Below, in pieces: positions 58,463 through 64,000 of a stretch of DNA of 64,000 nucleotides. The translations under genes were made by a program, and so were the position numbers. This stretch comes from Alternaria dauci (lineage: Eukaryota; Ascomycota; Dothideomycetes; Pleosporales; Pleosporaceae): assembly GCF_042100115.1 (NCBI RefSeq), contig NC_091279.1, positions 930,001-994,000 on the forward strand, in the 5' to 3' direction. Every line of letters starts with the position of its first letter. The first letter of the stretch is position 1. The notes beneath the pieces are model-generated. The model did no database searches. It saw nothing but the letters and a program-made list of their open reading frames with translations, and had not been told where the DNA came from.

Positions 58463-60355
58463 ATGGCGGCCTCGACGCGAGCAATCACGCCGACGCCTAC
58501 CGGCCCATTCACTACTCACAATGCGCCCAATACCCCAGGATCTGCCGCGCGCAACTCCCACGGCGGAGCAACTTTTGGAACCCATCTCACAAAGTCCCCC
58601 AGCGGCCTGTCACCGCGCCTTTCGCCTCAGCCGCTCACCGGCGCCGCTGCCATGGCTGACGAGCGCCGCTTCCGCGAACAGTCTGCGCGCCAGACAAGCC
58701 CCAATCCCGCTGTCGCCGCGCTGCAAAGCCTGAACGGCAGCGTCCAGCTCATGAGCCACCCTTCAGACGGTCCGCAGCAGTCCGCGTCGGCAAACAACAA
58801 GGCTGACAAGATGGCCAAGCCGCTCATCACCATCCCCGACCAGATCAACGTGACAGGCGACAACATGCAGACAAGCCCCGTCAGCCTCTCGAGTTTTGGC
58901 GATGGTGACGCGCCCAACGCGCCGGGTGCTCCTGCGACCGAAGGTGCTCCCACCAGTACTGCAGGACGGGAGGGCGCGTCCCAGCAGCAACCACAACAAC
59001 AACAGCAGCAGCAACAGCATCACCACCAGCATCACCACCAGCTCATCGCCCCGAATCCTGGAGACAACCCGGGCAACCGCGCATTCACGTTCCCCGGGCC
59101 ACTGCCCCCAGAGCCGGACCCACGCGCCCCAGCCCGCCAAATGAGTCTGCCTGGATACGGCCAAAACACGCCCAAATCACCGTCGACAAAGCGTCACAAG
59201 TGCCCATACTGCTCCACTGACTTTACTCGCCACCATAATCTCAAGAGCCATCTGCTAACCCACAGTCAAGAAAAACCATATGAGTGCCCCACCTGTCAGG
59301 CGCGTTTCCGTCGTTTGCATGACTTGAAACGCCACACGAAACTGCACACTGGCGAGCGTCCACACACGTGCTACAAGTGTGGCCGCAGATTTGCACGTGG
59401 CGATGCCCTTGCGCGACACAATAAGGGTCAGGGTGGCTGTGCGGGCCGTCGCTCTAGCTTCGGCATCGACGACGATCTCGGGGATAAAGGCGACGAAGGC
59501 ATGGATGGTGTCATCTACACGGGCGAGCCTGATGGAGAGGGCGACGAGGATGATGATGGCCGGCGCGTTAGTGAGCCGGCGCGCAAGAGACAAAACACTG
59601 GGAACTCTACCCAAGGTTCGTATTCTCACCATTCCAGCACTTATCCGCCTATTGCTGCGAACCGAAGCTCGAGTAGCCAGAACAATTTGCGCCCGTATTA
59701 TCCAGGGTCTTCTGCGCAGCCGACTAACGTCTCGCCCACAGCAGCTCCTACTAGCATCTCGTCGATTCAGAACGCAAACACTCAATCCAATGTCTTCGCC
59801 CAGGGTGGTATGACGGAAAGCCCGAGGCCATTGTCGCCAGGTCAGCAGGAGCAGCACCGCCTGGGTGCGCCTGAAAGCAGTCACCCTGGCTCACGGTCCC
59901 CTAGCCTGTCGCATCACATGCACCAGCAGCAGAACTATGCTCGTGGTGGGCGGGGAACCCCTCCGGTTGGCCTGGCTCCACCCAGCACAAGCAATGGTCC
60001 TCATCTACCCTCTCTGCCTGGCCTTAGCCCTATGCCTCCTAAACAGGGCTCTCAAGGTGCCAAAAGCAACGGCCCAAGCATGCTCCAACATCAGACCATG
60101 GCAGCCCCTGGAAACGGCTCGCAGCCGGGCAGCATGTCCAGCCATGGCGGAAGCGGCAGCAGCATGCGCGAAGTCATGGGTAATCAGGTCGATGTGTGGC
60201 AATATGTCCGCGAGATAGAAGCTCGTATGGCCAGAATGGAGAAGGAACACAATGACAAGATTGCCACGCTACAGCACGAGATCACAACGCTGCGGGCCCA
60301 ATTGGCCCAGCAGCATGTTAACAACAATACGCAAGCCCACCAGCAAGGTCAATAG
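58463..60355 (+). CDS. C2H2 zinc-finger transcription factor with poly-Gln/His tract
   Basis: This is an intronless gene of 630 residues. The ATG at 58463 is in CACCATGG context. A disordered Ser/Pro/Thr-rich N-terminus includes a Gln/His run at about 174-193. Three C2H2 fingers lie at about 247-330: CPYCSTDFTRHHNLKSHLLTH, then CPTCQARFRRLHDLKRHTKLH, then CYKCGRRFARGDALARHNK...C (His-Cys end), with TGERP-type linkers. An acidic patch (DEDDDG) and a basic ARKRQ follow. The Ser/Pro/Gln-rich C-terminal half ends in a coiled coil (YVREIEARMARMEKEHNDKIATLQHEITTLRAQLAQQ), likely for dimerisation. It is a sequence-specific DNA-binding protein; I do not assign it to a named regulator. Confidence 0.9.
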   Translation: MAASTRAITPTPTGPFTTHNAPNTPGSAARNSHGGATFGTHLTKSPSGLSPRLSPQPLTGAAAMADERRFREQSARQTSPNPAVAALQSLNGSVQLMSHPSDGPQQSASANNKADKMAKPLITIPDQINVTGDNMQTSPVSLSSFGDGDAPNAPGAPATEGAPTSTAGREGASQQQPQQQQQQQQHHHQHHHQLIAPNPGDNPGNRAFTFPGPLPPEPDPRAPARQMSLPGYGQNTPKSPSTKRHKCPYCSTDFTRHHNLKSHLLTHSQEKPYECPTCQARFRRLHDLKRHTKLHTGERPHTCYKCGRRFARGDALARHNKGQGGCAGRRSSFGIDDDLGDKGDEGMDGVIYTGEPDGEGDEDDDGRRVSEPARKRQNTGNSTQGSYSHHSSTYPPIAANRSSSSQNNLRPYYPGSSAQPTNVSPTAAPTSISSIQNANTQSNVFAQGGMTESPRPLSPGQQEQHRLGAPESSHPGSRSPSLSHHMHQQQNYARGGRGTPPVGLAPPSTSNGPHLPSLPGLSPMPPKQGSQGAKSNGPSMLQHQTMAAPGNGSQPGSMSSHGGSGSSMREVMGNQVDVWQYVREIEARMARMEKEHNDKIATLQHEITTLRAQLAQQHVNNNTQAHQQGQ

Positions 60356-61309
60356 TGTAGGATGGTTCCAATGGCAAGGGTCCCAGTGCTTTTTCTGCTT
60401 GGTGCGGTCTTTGCAACGAGATGCAGGCGTTGGACGGAAGGACAACGGAGGCGTTACACGGAGTACAAAACCCAAGATTGAGTAACAGACGAGATTTCAG
60501 GCTTCTACATGGATCAACATACGTCAGGGATCACGACGAGCATGTTACAATGATACCCCATGCTAAGATTACTCCCAATGTTTGGCATTTTTTCTTTCTT
60601 ACTTTGTTGTGTGGTTGCTACCATTCAAACCTGTATATTAGCTCAGTTAGTATTATCTCAGTTTTCCGTTGCTAGAAGCTTCTCTGCGACCATGATGACG
60701 GGCAGATGGTCGGTGAGTGACGTGAGCTGCCATGCCAGCAAAGCGTGTGAAGCCACGCGCCCAGCATGTTCCTGGCAGCCGCAGGTGGCACAAGGGACTA
60801 GAGGGGATGAATCAAAAACGGGGGAGAATGCCACTGCTGCTGACGCTGGCGGGAGAGAATTCCTCTTGCTAAAAGTTTGGAAAGCGACAGTCGTTGCCAT
60901 GGTGTTTGCAGCAGTAGTCATGGTGGGTGGGTGCGCAGGAGGGACGGACCCTTCGCGGCTAGGCATGAGCTAAGAATGGCCCGCCAACAACAGGGCCTAA
61001 GTGCTGCACCACTGCGCCCAGTCCCGAGCCTTTCTCCACTTGGGTGCTACACGTCAGAGTACTACTCAAAACTCCCCCTACAACTCACCCAAGACAGTGA
61101 ACCCCTCACCGCACCCTGCCCTGATTTGTGTAGATGGATGGCGAGCTGCTGTCCTGATAGGCGCAACCGCGCAAAGTGCCCGCCCTTGACGCCCAATCGA
61201 AGCTGCCTATAGCCGCGCTGGTGATCCCGCCCGCAGAAGCCTCGCAGAAGCCTGTCTGCTTCGCGGCCCACAGTAACACCAACGAGGAGCTCCACGCCGC
61301 CTCCTCACC
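60356..61309. other. Intergenic, 0.95 kb
   Basis: This is the 3' UTR of the C2H2 gene and the promoter of the next gene. Short frames (60560-60973) show no domain. Confidence 0.5.
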
Positions 61310-64000
61310 ATGTCCGACTCGCACCGCCGCCGTAGCAAGAAGGACCCGGACCGCGAGCGCAGTACCCCTCGCACCAAGGACAAGGATAGAGATCGCGACC
61401 GCGAGCGCCATAAGAGCAGCAGGTCCCGCAAGACCCGCTCGTCGGCGTCCAAGGAAGACGACGAAAACCCACCATCCAGGCGCCAGTCGACCGACCGAGT
61501 GCGTAATTCGACGTCCACGTCGACTCTGACATCGTCGCAGGCCTCCAAGTCGTCGCACAAAATGGCAGTCGTGCCCGAGATGGGACGCCGCGGCTCGTTG
61601 GGCTCCGAGAACACGTCGCGCATCAGTCTGCCCTACCCGTCGCATTCCAAGACATATGCGAAAGAGAGCATATATTCCCGCGACGGCCTGGAGAAGAGGA
61701 AATCGGCCCCGACTCCAGATGCCACAGATGGCGAGGCATCACCAGGAAGGGACGATGAGCGACCAGCCGCACCACACCCACCCAGCCGAGCACCACCTCC
61801 ACCGCCGCCGCGGGCGCCGCCGAGTCCTCCGCTCACTGCCACCACGGGCGCAGATCTTAGGAAGGCGGCCAGTGCAAACAGCATGCGAAGAAAGGACCCC
61901 GACATGATTGCGAGAGAGATGGAGGACGGCCGCCAAAGCGTAGACAGCGGGACGCGCATGACTTCCACGGCGGGCCCGCGGATCGCGTCACGCTCGAGCA
62001 TCAGAGACGAGGACACATTCGACGGCACTGACCTCACCTCTACCACCGGATCGCAGCCCAGCACCATTCGCGCCAAGTCGCCCCCACCAACAACGAGAAT
62101 GAGAACCGTGAGCCCATCCAACGTACGCCCCCCAGGTAGGACGTCAACCCCAGGCCGAACATCAACACCCGGCAGGACGTCGACGCCTGTCAAAGTGAAG
62201 ACGAGAGCACCCTCGGAATATACACTCGACTCGGAGGCAACCTCGGTACTGCAGGACCGCAACTCTCACCACCGTCGCAGTCAATCACCCCCGCGTTCTG
62301 ATATCTCGCAATCATCTGTCAACGATTCGTCACCACGGACACCCACCCAGCACTCAGTTCTTCCTTCTCATGTATCGTCTCTTAAGGATGGACCGCCTGT
62401 AATCGAGGTCATGACGGACCCCATGTCGCGTACACAGTCGGTAGATCCCAGCTACGCCCAATCGCCCATGACCCCGCCGCCTCCGCCGCCTCCTCCGGCC
62501 ATGATGGAGGCCCCTCGAGTCGATTACCTCCTGCAGAATGGCGGGCTGGCCAAAGCCATTCCACGGAGTCTACTGGCCGCTATTGATGGAGTTCCAGCCT
62601 CGACCTACTCCCAGTATACCACACCAAGGCTATCTGGAGCACAAGCCCACGATGTCCGATCATTCTTCAAGCCGCTACAGAATGTTCTCAACAGTTACAA
62701 CACTGTCATGGACACCAGCGGATCGTTGGCGGTAGCCACCGGTTATCGCTCGGTCGCGCGACGTCTCCTCGATCGCCTTGAAAATGTGTTTGCTCGTAAC
62801 ATATCCTCGGAGCACTGCGCATGCATGATGTGCTTCGAGCAATCGGTCGTGGAAGATTCTGCGGGTGTTAATTGGGGAGAAGTTCTAGAATTGGTCTCTG
62901 GACGTTGTGAATTGCCGACTTGGCCACCATATGAGGAAGGTCCTGGACCTGGACTGGGCATATCGTCTGATCTGGAAGCACCTTGCCAACGCATTGATGT
63001 TGATGTACCCGAGCAGTATCGCGAGCACTACGAGAAGCAGTCAAAGAAGACCAAGGTCGCGGTTCAGTCTTGGCTATCAGACCAACAAGACGGTGTCCCC
63101 GAAGATGCCGACGACGAAACTCTGACGTTCATCATGCTCACCCGCCTAGAACAGCCTCAGCGACCGCTCTTCTATGCACTGTTGTGGGGGCTGGAAAAAC
63201 TTCCGAATCCTCGCACACAAAAGCCGGACAGCGGTACACCACCATACTTGGCAAAGGCCGGTCTGGCACTGCAGCGTTTGTACCGACTCTACACTCCACC
63301 ACGCGACCAGTTGGTCGTCATGTATCTCATCCGCCATCCAGATATGCACAACATGCTCGCTACCCTGGCAGCTGTAACCAAACACGAATGGGAGATTCTG
63401 GTTTCTGGTCGCTTCGACGGCTTCCTTTGGTCAGGCGTCGAGGACATGCCTGATATGAACACGACCCCTCCTAGGTCAGGCTCGAGAGCAAGCCGGTCAG
63501 TTGACGGACCGCAACGATTTGCTTCGCCCGTACCGCCTAATCGATATGGAAACTTCAGCCCCAGTCCATACTCTCGACCTGGATCTGCCCGCCCTGGATC
63601 TGTCCGCCCGCCTGGTGGAGCCCCTGTGCAGATCGACGAAGAAACCGAGATTGCCGTACTTGCCGAGATCGAGCGAGAGATCTACCTTGGTATGGAAGCC
63701 ATGGAAGACGCATTCGAGCAGCTTCACAATCAAGCCGAGGCTGTGCGTCGTCGTCTGCGCGAGCGCGCGGCGGCCTTGTCCATGGTGGCGCAGCAACGTA
63801 GGGGCGCTGGCATTGGGGGTATTGAGGTCAGAACCGACACACCCGCCAACATGCGCGATCCTGATGAGGGCGTCGATGATCTGAGGAGCGAGATTGGGCC
63901 GGACGACTCAGCTAGCAACGTCAGCAACAACAGGAGAAGGAAAGCACATCGTGCACGTGAACGACGAACACCGGCACCGGTCGAAGAAGAGAGCGAGGAG
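61310..64000 (+). CDS. Unknown, mostly disordered protein, 5' part (3' end outside window)
   Basis: An open frame of 897 codons runs from the ATG at 61310 to the window edge with no intron or stop. The first 50 residues are Arg/Ser/Asp/Lys-rich (RERSTPRTKDKDRDRDRERHK). A Ser/Pro-rich region follows, with three GRTSTP repeats at about 275-295 and a polyproline stretch at about 389-397. A folded, conserved-looking domain starts near residue 400 (VDYLLQNGGLAKAIPRSLLAAIDG), contains a Cys cluster (EHCACMMCFE) and continues through HYEKQSKKTKVAVQSWLSDQ, LFYALLWGLEKLPNP and YLIRHPDMHNMLATLAAVTKHEWEILVSGRF (to about 710). A charged coiled coil (EIAVLAEIEREI...QAEAVRRRLRERAA) spans 775-830, and the visible part ends acid-rich. 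I do not recognise the family. Paired Cys might bind metal. The gene is certain; the function is unknown. Confidence 0.8.
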   Translation, partial: MSDSHRRRSKKDPDRERSTPRTKDKDRDRDRERHKSSRSRKTRSSASKEDDENPPSRRQSTDRVRNSTSTSTLTSSQASKSSHKMAVVPEMGRRGSLGSENTSRISLPYPSHSKTYAKESIYSRDGLEKRKSAPTPDATDGEASPGRDDERPAAPHPPSRAPPPPPPRAPPSPPLTATTGADLRKAASANSMRRKDPDMIAREMEDGRQSVDSGTRMTSTAGPRIASRSSIRDEDTFDGTDLTSTTGSQPSTIRAKSPPPTTRMRTVSPSNVRPPGRTSTPGRTSTPGRTSTPVKVKTRAPSEYTLDSEATSVLQDRNSHHRRSQSPPRSDISQSSVNDSSPRTPTQHSVLPSHVSSLKDGPPVIEVMTDPMSRTQSVDPSYAQSPMTPPPPPPPPAMMEAPRVDYLLQNGGLAKAIPRSLLAAIDGVPASTYSQYTTPRLSGAQAHDVRSFFKPLQNVLNSYNTVMDTSGSLAVATGYRSVARRLLDRLENVFARNISSEHCACMMCFEQSVVEDSAGVNWGEVLELVSGRCELPTWPPYEEGPGPGLGISSDLEAPCQRIDVDVPEQYREHYEKQSKKTKVAVQSWLSDQQDGVPEDADDETLTFIMLTRLEQPQRPLFYALLWGLEKLPNPRTQKPDSGTPPYLAKAGLALQRLYRLYTPPRDQLVVMYLIRHPDMHNMLATLAAVTKHEWEILVSGRFDGFLWSGVEDMPDMNTTPPRSGSRASRSVDGPQRFASPVPPNRYGNFSPSPYSRPGSARPGSVRPPGGAPVQIDEETEIAVLAEIEREIYLGMEAMEDAFEQLHNQAEAVRRRLRERAAALSMVAQQRRGAGIGGIEVRTDTPANMRDPDEGVDDLRSEIGPDDSASNVSNNRRRKAHRARERRTPAPVEEESEE

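Overview
The window is nuclear DNA of a filamentous ascomycete. The genes are mostly split by short introns (about 45 to 100 bp) with GTRNGT donors and CTRAC/CTAAC-type branch sites. They are spaced by hundreds to thousands of bases, lie on both strands and show no operon logic. The gene set (a CYP51 of ascomycete type, SAT4-like rhodopsin-domain proteins, a Dal5-type MFS carrier, PAM17, ATG10, a Rad53/Cds1 kinase) and introner-like introns point to Dothideomycetes, probably Pleosporales. The class and order are inferred from family resemblance, not from a search.

Layout. 1-1190: 3' part of a SIZ/PIAS SUMO E3 ligase. 2190-5473: a glycine-rich/coiled-coil protein of unknown role and a secreted bicovalent FAD oxidase of the berberine-bridge family. 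6546-10014: an eight-exon rhodopsin-domain membrane protein and a glutathionyl-hydroquinone reductase-type GST. 10015-14686: gene-poor, with a 30-bp tandem repeat, an 81-83 bp foldback element and a broken alpha/beta-hydrolase-like gene. 14687-20528: MARVEL-like membrane protein, F-box protein, CmcJ-like oxygenase and an AzgA purine transporter. 21953-28759: a divergent methyltransferase, a coiled-coil protein and an amino-acid permease. 28760-31224: gene-poor. 31225-45743: the dense core, holding a Pro-rich unknown, PAM17, a nitronate monooxygenase, CYP51, a Rad53/Cds1 kinase, ATG10, mitoribosomal mS29, RRS1 and an MFS carrier. 48295-51174: a large protein whose layout resembles meiotic axis core proteins (Red1/SYCP2). 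51380-51847: a small bZIP. 51848-58462: a 6.6 kb gene-poor block. 58463-64000: a C2H2 regulator and the 5' part of an unknown, mostly disordered protein that runs off the window.

The genes are mainly housekeeping (sterol synthesis, mitochondrial import and translation, ribosome assembly, autophagy, DNA-damage checkpoint, SUMOylation). Accessory transport and oxidation genes are scattered among them. I see no secondary-metabolite cluster: no polyketide synthase, non-ribosomal peptide synthetase or terpene synthase is present.

The most interesting signal is a family of near-identical introns. Four introns in three unrelated genes (FAD oxidase, AzgA, and two in the MFS carrier only 37 nt apart) share a GTGAGACA...CTGACTT core at the same place in the intron, which is the signature of introner-like elements. 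Next are a two-copy 81-83 bp foldback family with candidate target-site duplications, and the Red1/SYCP2-like architecture of the 959-residue protein.
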